Shown: piece by piece, positions 1 to 7,717 of the stretch | Position numbering within the stretch: position 1 is the first letter of the stretch | Layout: each line of letters begins with the position of its first letter | Position numbers and translations under genes: made by a program | Assembly (NCBI GenBank): GCA_029261595.1 | Contig: JAJDAZ010000068.1 | Coordinates: forward strand, 62,001 to 126,000 | Length of the DNA: 64,000 nt | Direction: 5' to 3' | From: Nitrospinaceae bacterium | GTDB lineage: Bacteria > Nitrospinota > Nitrospinia > Nitrospinales > VA-1 | The notes under the pieces: model-generated | Seen by the model: the letters and a program-made list of their open reading frames with translations, nothing else | Database searches by the model: none | Told to the model about the DNA's origin: nothing

Positions 1-2
1 AG

Positions 3-1070
3 AGCGTTGGCAGTCACAACAAATTCAAAACCTATAATATTAACAAAGGCCGCGTGAGTGCAAAAACTTATACCCACGCTGAACGCGATGTTGAGGACAA
101 TACAATCTCAACCACGGCGATAGGCGCTCATGTCCAAATCCAGGATGATGAATCGCATCGCAACAAATTCAAAATCCATAATATTAACAAAGGCAGTGTA
201 AAAGCAAAGACAAAGACTTTTGCCCATGACGATGTGGTCAATAATGAGATCACGACGGTTGGCATTGGAGCTAATCTTTATCTCGACTCCAGCGGAGATC
301 GAAATAAGCATAAGTTTTTTAACTTGAATAAAGGTTCCGTCAGTGCGAAAACTTTTACAGGCGCCAAGGATAGCATTGAAGGAAATACTATCTCAACGAT
401 CGCTATGGGAGCACAATCGGTTCTCGAGAGTGAAGGCTATCGGAACAGGTTTTTCTCCAAAAATATCAACATGGGTGATGTGAAAGCGAAAACCAAAACC
501 TACGCCCGCGATGATATTGAATTCAACACAATCTCAACCACCGCAGTTGGCGCTTTTGATAGTATCGAGATTTGGAACGGTGGATCGCACAACAAATTCA
601 CCGGAATCAATATCAACAAAGGGGATGTGAAAGCAAGAACATATACCCACGCCAAGGACAAGGTGGATAGAAATGACATCTCCACAGGCGCATTTGGCGC
701 GGAACTGTCTATTGTCAGTGGAGGTCATGGTAATAAGTTTTTTGGCCTGAATATCAACAAAGGCGATATCAGTGCCCAAACCAACACCTCTGCTGATCAT
801 CAGGTTTTGGGTAATACCATTACTACCAGAGCCGTTGGAGCCGCTGTAAATATAGACCACTCCTCCTTTGAGTATGCTGGACCACCCCAGTATCGAGGAG
901 GCTACTACGGTCGTCATTCCATGCCAAACATGTCTTTCAATCTCAACCTTGGGAATGTTGCGGCTCAAACCAACACTACGGGGCACTCCGTGACTGGCAA
1001 CACGATCTCCACGATCGCGGTGGGAGCTTCAACCAGCATCACCACGCGCAACATAGCAAGTCCGGAATAA
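3..1070 (+). CDS. Tandem-repeat protein, C-terminal part (5' end outside window)
   Basis: The reading frame is already open at the left edge, so this is the C-terminal part of a longer protein; the GTG at 54 lies inside a repeat and is not a plausible start. The visible part is six to seven copies of a repeat of about 47-49 residues (one stretched to ~63), each containing N-K-F, then N-I-N-K-G-x-V-x-A-K-T, a charged segment, then N-x-I-S-T-x-A-x-G-A. The short alternating beta-like stretches, regular Gly and Asn and absence of Cys suggest a beta-solenoid or beta-roll, probably surface-exposed or secreted; that is inference. The last repeat carries a Gly/Tyr/Pro insertion near 870-920 and the protein ends soon after. 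I do not recognise the family. A strong terminator follows 32 bp downstream. Confidence 0.85.
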   Translation, partial: SVGSHNKFKTYNINKGRVSAKTYTHAERDVEDNTISTTAIGAHVQIQDDESHRNKFKIHNINKGSVKAKTKTFAHDDVVNNEITTVGIGANLYLDSSGDRNKHKFFNLNKGSVSAKTFTGAKDSIEGNTISTIAMGAQSVLESEGYRNRFFSKNINMGDVKAKTKTYARDDIEFNTISTTAVGAFDSIEIWNGGSHNKFTGININKGDVKARTYTHAKDKVDRNDISTGAFGAELSIVSGGHGNKFFGLNINKGDISAQTNTSADHQVLGNTITTRAVGAAVNIDHSSFEYAGPPQYRGGYYGRHSMPNMSFNLNLGNVAAQTNTTGHSVTGNTISTIAVGASTSITTRNIASPE

Positions 1071-1102
1071 ACGGATTTGCTCTATCCTGAAGTTTGACCT
1101 GG

Positions 1103-1139
1103 CGGCAGGGAGGCTCAACGTCTCCCTGCCGTTTTTTTT
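1103..1139 (+). terminator. Rho-independent terminator after the repeat protein
   Basis: A perfect 10-bp stem (CGGCAGGGAG at 1103-1112 pairing with CTCCCTGCCG at 1122-1131), a 9-nt loop and eight T residues follow the stop codon of the repeat-protein gene. It also separates that gene from the convergent gene downstream. Confidence 0.93.
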
Positions 1140-1167
1140 GTTTCACAATGTCGGGTTTTCGTTCCAG

Positions 1168-1710
1168 CTATCTGTGCCGGAACCCGAAGCTTCCACCCCC
1201 GAACCCGCCGCCATGACCGAATCCGCCATGGCCAAAAGTTCCACGACCAAATCCTCCGCTCAAGAAACTGAAACTCCCGATATTAACGCTGACGTCACCG
1301 GGGAAAAATCCGAATCCAAACGGCGCCACAAAGGGAGACACAAAGTTGAGCGGCAGTATCTGACCCTCGGCCACTACAACACCCGATATAAAATTAGACT
1401 CTCCTCCACGGGAGGTGATGGTGTAGTAAGGAATTTGGGCCTGATTCCTCTCCTCTCCGTAAAAACCACCTCCGTAGTACCCGTTAGATCCCATACTTTC
1501 CAGGTACAGGGCCTCATTGATTTTAAACTCGGATTTCTTTTCGGTTACTGGGTTGTTGGAAACGGTTGCGGGAACCTTCTTTTCAACGACAGGATTGTCC
1601 TGAACTACAATGGGCGTTTCCTCCGATGAATTGGGTCCATCCAGATAGCTTCCTCCGGCAAAGGCGGGAGACGCAAATAGAAAGATCAGGACATAGGCTA
1701 GATTTTTCAT
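1168..1710 (-). CDS. Small secreted glycine-rich protein
   Basis: 180 residues. The N-terminus is a clear signal peptide: MKN, a hydrophobic core and an A-F-A cleavage site near residue 18. A central region of charged and Val/Pro-rich segments follows (two similar N-P-V-x-E-K-K motifs around residues 39-59). The C-terminal third is Gly/Phe-rich with G-F-G-H-G-G-type repeats, ending in F-R-H-R. An SD-like AGAGGG lies about 5 nt before the ATG. It is convergent with the upstream repeat protein. The function is unknown; a structural or surface protein is possible. The Gly/His-rich tail could bind metal, but nothing in the sequence proves it. Confidence 0.72.
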   Translation of the reverse strand: MKNLAYVLIFLFASPAFAGGSYLDGPNSSEETPIVVQDNPVVEKKVPATVSNNPVTEKKSEFKINEALYLESMGSNGYYGGGFYGEERNQAQIPYYTITSRGGESNFISGVVVAEGQILPLNFVSPFVAPFGFGFFPGDVSVNIGSFSFLSGGFGRGTFGHGGFGHGGGFGGGSFGFRHR

Positions 1711-2319
1711 AATACCCTCTTAATAATGGTTATCCTCCGTAAGCTTCCCCCGAAACTTTTTTCTTCATATGACAACCTGAGTTTCATCTGTTCCCTGGAT
1801 CACACAATCTGAACAGGGCCTTTACAAACTCACAACTAATTTAGAAACTTTTTATTGTTTATGCAAGATCAACTTCATAAAAATCAATTTATTTATGAAA
1901 TTGAGAGGCAGGGGCGTCGGTCGGTCGGGTATTTATCCGCATATCCCGTCACAATGAGACCCTTATTTCGGTTTGCCCATATTTTCATAAATTTGCAATC
2001 TTCCGGAAAAGAGAACGAACGTTTAACGACAGGAAAGATCGAATGGATAAATTTTAATTTTAAAAACCGGCGACAAAACATGAAGCCAATAAAGCGACTG
2101 CTTTAAAATCCCGCGCATTTACTTTAAACATTCCCTTATGCTTTTTTAGCAATTTGAACTATTGAAGAATGGACCCTCTTTCAGAAAAACCTTCTGCGTA
2201 AATTTATTCTCCTTGAAACTTGCAGAACTGTGACCCTAGCGTGATCTGCCTGGAAAATTGATATTAGATAATAGGAAACACAGTCCCCTTCTAATAACCA
2301 TTTATCAGGCGGATCAAAA
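1711..2319. other. Long intergenic region, no supported gene
   Basis: About 600 bp, AT-rich. Short open frames exist on both strands but lack ribosome-binding sites and convincing protein character. An 8-bp inverted repeat (TTCATAAA at 1874-1881 with TTTATGAA at 1892-1899) could fold, but no T-run follows it. Confidence 0.5.
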
Positions 2320-2577
2320 ATGTTTTTCCTCAATTTCAGCCAGATCCTGGGCCTTCTTTTATTTTTCTTTGGATTGATAATTTTGCATCGCTTAAGCGCG
2401 ATGGAGCGCCAGGACTATATGACGAGGAGCCTGCCGGAAACAATGCACCGCTCAGGACCCGGTTCACGCGAAAGGGAAACGACCCGGCTGCTGGTGCGCA
2501 AATCTCTGCTCTACAGCGTCGCGGCCCTGTTTATCTCGTTGTGGGGTATGGCAATGTTTTTTATCTCGGCATCATGA
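2320..2577 (+). CDS. Small two-helix membrane protein
   Basis: 85 residues. A hydrophobic helix spans roughly residues 8-25, followed by a charged loop rich in Arg, Glu and Met (about 30-62) and a second helix at about 66-83. This layout puts the loop on one side of the inner membrane. A weak SD-like AGGCGG lies about 9 nt before the ATG. I recognise no family. The two clean hydrophobic segments joined by a basic loop argue that it is coding. It stands alone, with long gaps on both sides. Confidence 0.55.
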   Translation: MFFLNFSQILGLLLFFFGLIILHRLSAMERQDYMTRSLPETMHRSGPGSRERETTRLLVRKSLLYSVAALFISLWGMAMFFISAS

Positions 2578-3240
2578 AGCGTGAAGGCAGGGCCCATCTT
2601 TTCACCCGGAGACAGAATCCCCGCAGATAAAAATATTTAATGCGCGTTTTTTCTTTGTAGGACAGGATGTATTTTGGCTTGCAGGATCGGGAGCCGCAAG
2701 ATCCAGTCCCGCTTCACCCGCACCTGTGTGCCTGGGAAGAGAGGGGCTCGCCAGGGTTCTCGGGGCCCAGGCGACCCCAATAAATTTGATCGGGCAAGGG
2801 AAATATAAAAGGGATGAAATGATCGAATCAGGTGAGCCTTGAAAAATTATTTTCAAAATCCTTTGTAGACAAAATCTTCAGCAACGCTTCAGCAGTTTAT
2901 TTTCTGCCAACCAGAATTTTTATTTTTCGGTTTCCTACCCGGCAATTCAAGAGAATCGATCTCCATAACAACCGCATCCCTAATTTTCTCCAGTGTAACC
3001 ACTCAATCCTCCGGACATTGAACTTTACTCTGGCAACCGCTTTGGGTAAATCAGCTGTATCCATGTTGACCTCATATTTTGGAAAGTGAATGGATGGGTT
3101 CGCCTGATTTTGTTTTTATTCTGAAACCATCAGAGTCCCAAATGGACATCAAGGGAGTGTTAAGTTCATGTCACGGTTTCTTCACAAATGAGGGCCGGAA
3201 TTAACACCAGCAAGGACCAAGGAGACAAGCGGGAAGAGCA
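2578..3240. other. Long intergenic region, no supported gene
   Basis: Over 650 bp between the small membrane protein and the promoter of the PilZ gene. Open frames of about 85 codons exist on both strands, but they have no ribosome-binding site, unusual composition and no recognisable protein features. Confidence 0.5.
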
Positions 3241-3269
3241 TTGTAACTATTTGAAAATAATGATACTAT
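3241..3269 (+). promoter_or_regulatory. Probable sigma70-type promoter for the PilZ gene
   Basis: TTGTAA at 3241-3246, a 17-bp spacer and TACTAT at 3264-3269, preceded by TG one base upstream (extended -10). Transcription would start near 3276. This excludes a start codon at 3277 and supports the internal ATG at 3355. Confidence 0.5.
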
Positions 3270-3354
3270 TCCTATCGTGTTGCAGGCTGTGGATGGCCGT
3301 GGTATTTCAAATATTTTCCAATCAAGCACGACCCGGACAAATGGAAGGATAAGC

Positions 3355-4050
3355 ATGAATCGGTCAGCGGAAAAAAGAAAAATGCCCAGGATGGGGATGG
3401 ATTTATCGGCCTGCATTTCCTGGGGCATCGCCAATAACCAGGCGGATGTCAACATACGGAATCTGAGCATCCACGGAATTTCTTTCCTCTCAAAAAGAAA
3501 TTTTACCGAAGGCGCCAAATTCCAGTTGATCATGTCCCATCATAAAAAAGAATCAGGCATTAATAAAATTGAAGCGGAAGTGGTGCGTTGTGAAACGAAG
3601 AAGGGGTATTCTTCCGGTGGCAGGTTCCAAATAGGGGCCCGGTTTTTATTCCCGGCAAACAGGCCGTCGGTGTCTGAAAAAGAGTCCTCCAACAAAAACC
3701 CACTCGCCCTTGAGCTCAGCAATTCCCAAAACCCTGTTCTCGAACCTTACCGGGGACAATTAAAAACCCCTGCCGCATCCTTAAGGTCAATAGAGACGCT
3801 GCCGGTGTCCTCTGCCAACAGGGTCCAGGTTCAGGAGGTCCAGGCTAAATTCATTCAGTTCCGGCGAACCCCCACCACGGAAGAAACCATTTATACCAGT
3901 ATTCAGATCCAACAAGCCCGAGTCGTCTCTTCACCTTCCATTTCCTCGCCGAAGCTTGCCTTATCCGGAAAACCCCTGGCCCGGATCGACAATGAGCCCA
4001 TATCGACAAACCTTTACCACCGCATTTTTCCTGAAAAACAATTGCCCTGA
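3355..4050 (+). CDS. PilZ-domain protein with long disordered tail
   Basis: 231 residues from the ATG at 3355, chosen because AAGGA lies 7 nt upstream and the upstream promoter leaves no room for the longer form. The N-terminal ~105 residues match a PilZ domain, the cyclic-di-GMP receptor fold: R8-x-x-x-R12 followed by N36-x-S-x-x-G41, then a beta-rich segment ending in I-G-A-R-F-L-F. The two Arg and the N-x-S-x-x-G motif are the known ligand-binding elements. The remaining ~120 residues are rich in Ser, Pro, Gln and Lys, with no recognisable domain, and look disordered. A cytosolic c-di-GMP-responsive regulator is likely; its target cannot be read from the context, because it is monocistronic. 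Confidence 0.8.
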   Translation: MNRSAEKRKMPRMGMDLSACISWGIANNQADVNIRNLSIHGISFLSKRNFTEGAKFQLIMSHHKKESGINKIEAEVVRCETKKGYSSGGRFQIGARFLFPANRPSVSEKESSNKNPLALELSNSQNPVLEPYRGQLKTPAASLRSIETLPVSSANRVQVQEVQAKFIQFRRTPTTEETIYTSIQIQQARVVSSPSISSPKLALSGKPLARIDNEPISTNLYHRIFPEKQLP

Positions 4051-4547
4051 TCCCTCTCAAGTATTTCCCGACCTTCTCTTTAAATTTGTTCTATGGAGAT
4101 TCCCTTCAAGAAAAAACCACTTTCCCCTGATTCTTCCTGTCAGTTATTCCAATAACCTATTCAATCTTCCCTGACCGCATTTCCTCAATCTGGCTCTAAA
4201 TAAACCCGCGTTGTTAGCCTTTGACTAGCGTGGCTTGGAATCCCATCCGACTCCGGCGCATTTATAGAACCTTGTTTCCCTTTGAAATTCCGCGCGTTAT
4301 TTTCCGATCGATCCCCTCTGCAAAATAAAAATCAATATTGATCAAACCGTCACACTCTCTTGACGGTTCCTCGATATTGATTTGGGAAAGTATTAACTAT
4401 CGAAGGCAATTATTTTGCCACTCGGAAAAAATTTGGATTCCATCCGCCAGATGAAAAATGTCTCCTCCAAGGACCCCCCTTCTGGCGGGTGGTTTCCAAA
4501 AAAACAATTTTAACTCGATATCAACTACTCTGTACCGGAGGTGAATT
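4051..4547. other. Intergenic region with a long imperfect hairpin
   Basis: About 500 bp without a gene. Its notable content is the inverted repeat at 4329-4383, listed separately. The rest shows no open frame with a ribosome-binding site. Confidence 0.5.
4329..4383. repeat. 55-nt imperfect inverted repeat
   Basis: The outer arms AAATCAATAT (4329-4338) and ATATTGATTT (4374-4383) pair over 10 bp. The inner arms AACCGTCA (4345-4352) and TGACGGTT (4361-4368) pair over 8 bp around an 8-nt loop. An asymmetric internal loop lies between the two stems. No T-run follows on either strand, so it is not a standard terminator. It could be an RNA structural element, a protein-binding site or a remnant of a small repeat element. 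Confidence 0.7.
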
Positions 4548-4736
4548 ATGTTGTATGAAGTTAAAGTCTACGATAGTAGCGGCAAACTGGTCAATGTTGT
4601 TTCACCGGAAGATCTGGATAAAAGGTCCACGGAATTCGTTCGCGCCCAGCTTACTGAGAGAGACAAACAACATATCCTGAGTCTGGAGGAAGATGCTCAG
4701 ACTTCGGAAATGGGTTCGCATTATATGGTGGCCTGA
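4548..4736 (+). CDS. Small acidic protein of unknown function
   Basis: 62 residues. The ATG at 4548 is preceded by a near-perfect ribosome-binding site, GGAGGTGA, 4 nt upstream, the best in this part of the window. The protein begins with a beta-like segment (L-Y-E-V-K-V-Y-D-S-S-G-K-L-V), followed by a charged, probably helical part rich in Glu, Asp, Lys and Arg, and ends Y-M-V-A. It has no signal peptide and no membrane segment. I recognise no family. It stands alone. Confidence 0.75.
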   Translation: MLYEVKVYDSSGKLVNVVSPEDLDKRSTEFVRAQLTERDKQHILSLEEDAQTSEMGSHYMVA

Positions 4737-5388
4737 GCCACTTCCAAAAAATCCCGGGAAAATTTCAGGTTTGCATTATCCCGAACGGGCGGAATACAAA
4801 CTCAAACCCAACCGCATTTGGTGATGACGGTCCCTCAACGGACGATTGCAAGCCAACCCTGCACCGCCTCATCCCGTAAAAAATAAATTTCCAGGCCCTG
4901 TGCGTGAGGGGCCTGGATGCAGAATTCAAAACGGCTCCTGCCCTGGCGCGCGGTGATTCCAACCCTTATGTATTGTTAGGATACCTGCAACTTATTTGAT
5001 CTCCTGATCAATGTCAATGGACCGCAATCAGGGCCAATGAATACAATGCGCTGGAAAATGCCGTTTTTTAGCAGAAAGTGCGATTCAGTCATCTCCAAAG
5101 CATTTAAGGACAGCCCTCCTCTCCGAAAATTCATTCAGCGCAATCCTCCAGACTGACAAAAATGAGCGCTAAGAACATAAAATCAACGGGTTTTCTGTAT
5201 CCATTTGTGATATTTCAGCATCCCCACCTTCCCTTAAAGCACCTGAAAACCATTGAAAAACCGAATTTTATCAAAACTTGGAACATTTTTATTTTATGGC
5301 AAGCAATTTGCTTCCTTTCAGTTGAAGGAATCATCCCCAGTCCAGAAAATCGTTGCCAAAACCGCCCGGATGGGCATTGAGGAAATAA
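4737..5388. other. Long intergenic region, no supported gene
   Basis: About 650 bp. Short frames on both strands lack ribosome-binding sites. No clear promoter, terminator or repeat was found. Confidence 0.5.
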
Positions 5389-6054
5389 ATGCGATTGGTC
5401 GAATCGAAAATTATATTTTTTCTGGTTTTTACAATCATATCTCTTTGGGCGTTTCCCTTATCTTCTTTTGCCCTCAATATGGAAAAGGTGCTTTATAAAG
5501 CCCTCCAGGATAATGATCGAAATCAAATCGACTCTTTGCTGAAACAAGGGATCGACATAAATAAAGGGAATTATTTAAACAACGTTGCCCTGAAAAAAAA
5601 CAAGGTGCTTTTCCAGTTGTTGCTGGACCGGGGCGGCGATATTAACCAAGCGCAGGAAGGCCCGCCATTGATCCACGAAAGCAAAAATGACGTGGGCAGA
5701 AAAACCCCTTTGTGCCTGACCGTGGCGAATTTTTTATCCAGCAAAAAGCAGTTGCAGGCCATCGAGGGAAGCGACGAATGGGTGGCATTTTTATTGAGCC
5801 AGGGAGCCGACCCAAACTCCAAATGTTACGGTAAATACACCCCGCTCATGATGGTCGCCGGGAAAGGAGCGGATCCAGAAGGGTTATCTCAATGGGACCG
5901 CCTGGAAATGGCGATGAAAATCATTGTCCTCCTCATGAAAAATGGAGCTGACCTGGACACCCGCATCGATGGTTTCACCGCAATGGATTATGCCCATGAA
6001 ACGCAAAATCTCGATCTTGTCATGTTTCTAAAAAGTTTGGGCGCTTCTCAATGA
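5389..6054 (+). CDS. Secreted ankyrin-repeat protein
   Basis: 221 residues. The start is supported by GAGGAAATAA directly before the ATG. Residues 1-29 form a signal peptide (basic start, hydrophobic core, S-S-F-A end). The mature part has ankyrin repeats: L-L-K-Q-G-I-D-I-N-K around residue 50, L-L-L-D-R-G-G-D-I-N-Q around 80, F-L-L-S-Q-G-A-D-P-N around 135, T-P-L-M-M-V-A around 150 and L-L-M-K-N-G-A-D-L-D-T near 187, with longer inserts between repeats. Ankyrin repeats bind proteins. With the signal peptide this one probably acts in the periplasm, but its partner is unknown. A second secreted ankyrin gene starts at 63346. Confidence 0.85.
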   Translation: MRLVESKIIFFLVFTIISLWAFPLSSFALNMEKVLYKALQDNDRNQIDSLLKQGIDINKGNYLNNVALKKNKVLFQLLLDRGGDINQAQEGPPLIHESKNDVGRKTPLCLTVANFLSSKKQLQAIEGSDEWVAFLLSQGADPNSKCYGKYTPLMMVAGKGADPEGLSQWDRLEMAMKIIVLLMKNGADLDTRIDGFTAMDYAHETQNLDLVMFLKSLGASQ

Positions 6055-6304
6055 ACCTCTGATATAGCTCTCTCCTCTCCACCCCAACCGACTATAAATC
6101 CGGCCCTTATCATCGTTACCCCTCCATTTTCCTGAACCATCGCTTGCCATCGACTTTCCTACTTTGACAAACCTGTGACTTGAGCTTAACCCGCCCGCAA
6201 TACCTCTTTCATATACTTTAATCCTTCCATCAGCGCCAAAAAGCATCGGCGGTGGAAATAAACGCAACCAATGGCTGTTCCCGGACCGGGGGAGGATTGG
6301 GGTA

Positions 6305-6547
6305 ATGAACAGGGAAATCAGGAAGCTGGAAAAATCGATCGCGGAACTGACAGACGCCGTGAAGCAGTTGACCACCTCTCTCAATGCCCACAGACCCTAT
6401 GCCAATCATTCGCGGGAAAACAATTTTCACCTCACTGAAGGACCCAAGGCGGTTTGCCGGGATGCAAATTGTGGCGTGATCAATTCGGACTCCACCACCT
6501 GCGACCATACCCTCGCACGGTATCAATCCGAATATAACTGTGGCTAG
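6305..6547 (+). CDS. Small protein with N-terminal coiled coil
   Basis: 80 residues. A GGAGG motif lies about 9 nt before the ATG. The first 28 residues form a heptad-like helix (I-x-x-L-x-x-x-I-x-x-L pattern). The rest is polar with four Cys residues (C-R-D-A-N-C, a single C in T-T-C-D-H, and C near the end) that might bind metal. No family is recognised. It lies just upstream of another small coiled-coil gene and a secreted TPR gene, all on the same strand, so the three may be one transcript. Confidence 0.5.
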   Translation: MNREIRKLEKSIAELTDAVKQLTTSLNAHRPYANHSRENNFHLTEGPKAVCRDANCGVINSDSTTCDHTLARYQSEYNCG

Positions 6548-6562
6548 AAATGAGGGGGTTTT

Positions 6563-6742
6563 ATGAAAGACCGATTGATTGAACTAATGAAAACCAATTT
6601 GGATTTGGTCGAATCCTCGATTCATCTGTACGTCGAAAACAAAAATCTTCGGACCCAGGTGGCTTTTCTTCAAGACAGGGTTGAATCGGCGATTCAGGAA
6701 AAAAACCAGCTTTTGCTCAGTTTGACGCAAAACCAGAATTGA
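6563..6742 (+). CDS. Very small coiled-coil protein (59 aa)
   Basis: 59 residues, starting at an ATG preceded by GAGGGGG 4 nt upstream and ending at the TGA at 6740-6742. Nearly the whole protein is predicted helix with heptad-spaced Leu, Ile and Val (L-I-E-L-M, L-D-L-V, V-A-F-L, L-L-L-S-L) and many Gln, Asn and Glu, which is typical of a dimeric coiled coil. It starts 15 bp after the preceding small gene ends, consistent with one operon. The function is unknown; scaffold or partner roles are possible. Confidence 0.6.
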   Translation: MKDRLIELMKTNLDLVESSIHLYVENKNLRTQVAFLQDRVESAIQEKNQLLLSLTQNQN

Positions 6743-6830
6743 TTTCATGCGGAAACCCTCAACTGAGAACGAGGGTTATGCGATGTCTGCAAACGGGTTC
6801 GCGGACTCAAACAAAATCCAGGTGACGGAC

Positions 6831-7379
6831 ATGGCTTCGAATAAATTGAAATTTAAGGGGATTCTATTTGCGGTTTTGTTTGTTGTGACCCTTGGCCTAT
6901 CCCAGGATTCACTGGCATCCGCCCGCCAAGACCTACATCAGATTCGGCAACTGAACAAACAGGTCGTCACCCTTTACCGGTCGCAGAAATATGCCGAAGC
7001 CGTTCCTATTGCTACCAAAGCACTCAGGTTGATGGACACCGTTCATAAGCCTCACCCGGCGGTGTTCGTTCAAACCCTCAACAATCTGGCTGAATTGAAG
7101 CGAAAAATGCACGATTGGGTCACAGCCGAAGCTTTGTTGCTCCGTTCCCTGAAAATATCCATGCAATTCCTGGGAAAAACTCATCCATCGGTCCCGGTTA
7201 TCTGCAACAACCTGGCTTTGGTTTACGAAAACCTGGAAAAATTCCCCGAAGCCGAAGCCCTCTACCAACGCTCCCTTCGAATCAGAGAAAAAAACCTCGG
7301 CGCAGACCACCCGAAAGTGATCACCCTGGTCCATAAACTTGCCGCTCTGATCAAAAAAAGATCCCAGCAAAATATGTAA
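6831..7379 (+). CDS. Secreted tetratricopeptide-repeat protein
   Basis: 182 residues from the ATG at 6831. This start is chosen because AGGTGA lies 5 nt upstream and the protein then begins with a normal signal peptide (M-A-S-N-K-L-K-F-K, then a hydrophobic core, cleavage near S-L-A-S-A). Longer forms starting at 6747 or 6783 are possible. The mature part holds about three TPR units of the kinesin-light-chain type: A-x-P-I-A-T-K-A-L-R-L-M, T-L-N-N-L-A-E-L-K-R and C-N-N-L-A-L-V-Y-E-N-L with a following E-A-L-Y-Q-R-S-L-R-I-R-E. TPRs mediate protein-protein contacts; periplasmic location is inferred from the signal peptide. Confidence 0.8.
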   Translation: MASNKLKFKGILFAVLFVVTLGLSQDSLASARQDLHQIRQLNKQVVTLYRSQKYAEAVPIATKALRLMDTVHKPHPAVFVQTLNNLAELKRKMHDWVTAEALLLRSLKISMQFLGKTHPSVPVICNNLALVYENLEKFPEAEALYQRSLRIREKNLGADHPKVITLVHKLAALIKKRSQQNM

Positions 7380-7717
7380 AAAACCGGGTCTCACCTCTCC
7401 TTTATATTCAAGAAAATGGCCAAAGCTTTTGATAGTTTTACGTCAACCCCCTCCATCCGCTCATTTTTCTAAAAAAAATTAATTCCACAAACTTAATTAA
7501 AATGGCCTTTTAAGATGATTCTCCCGGCCTTTCAAAAACAAAGCCAAGGTTCATCTTGTAGAAACGGAAATTTGGTGGTAATCTATCCGAAATTTTGCAG
7601 ATTCATCTTTTTTAAGTATTTTCGTGGCTGATAGTTTGCAAAAGTCTTCCTCTCCGGTTTTAATAAGTCGCCTGGAATCGTTTTAAACATTCAGATTAAT
7701 TAATTTTGCCTGGACGC
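7380..7717. other. Intergenic region, no supported feature
   Basis: About 340 bp, AT-rich, between the TPR gene and the oxoamine synthase gene. It presumably carries the promoter of the latter, but no pair of elements was good enough to call. Confidence 0.45.

Noticed and set aside
534-986. 150-codon open frame on the minus strand inside the repeat protein
   Set aside because: It lies antisense to a clearly repetitive coding frame and shows no protein features of its own.
1855-2106. 83-codon plus-strand frame in the first long gap
   Set aside because: No ribosome-binding site, no domain character, and an overlapping frame exists on the other strand.
2602-2856. 84-codon minus-strand frame
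   Set aside because: No SD, odd composition, no recognisable features.
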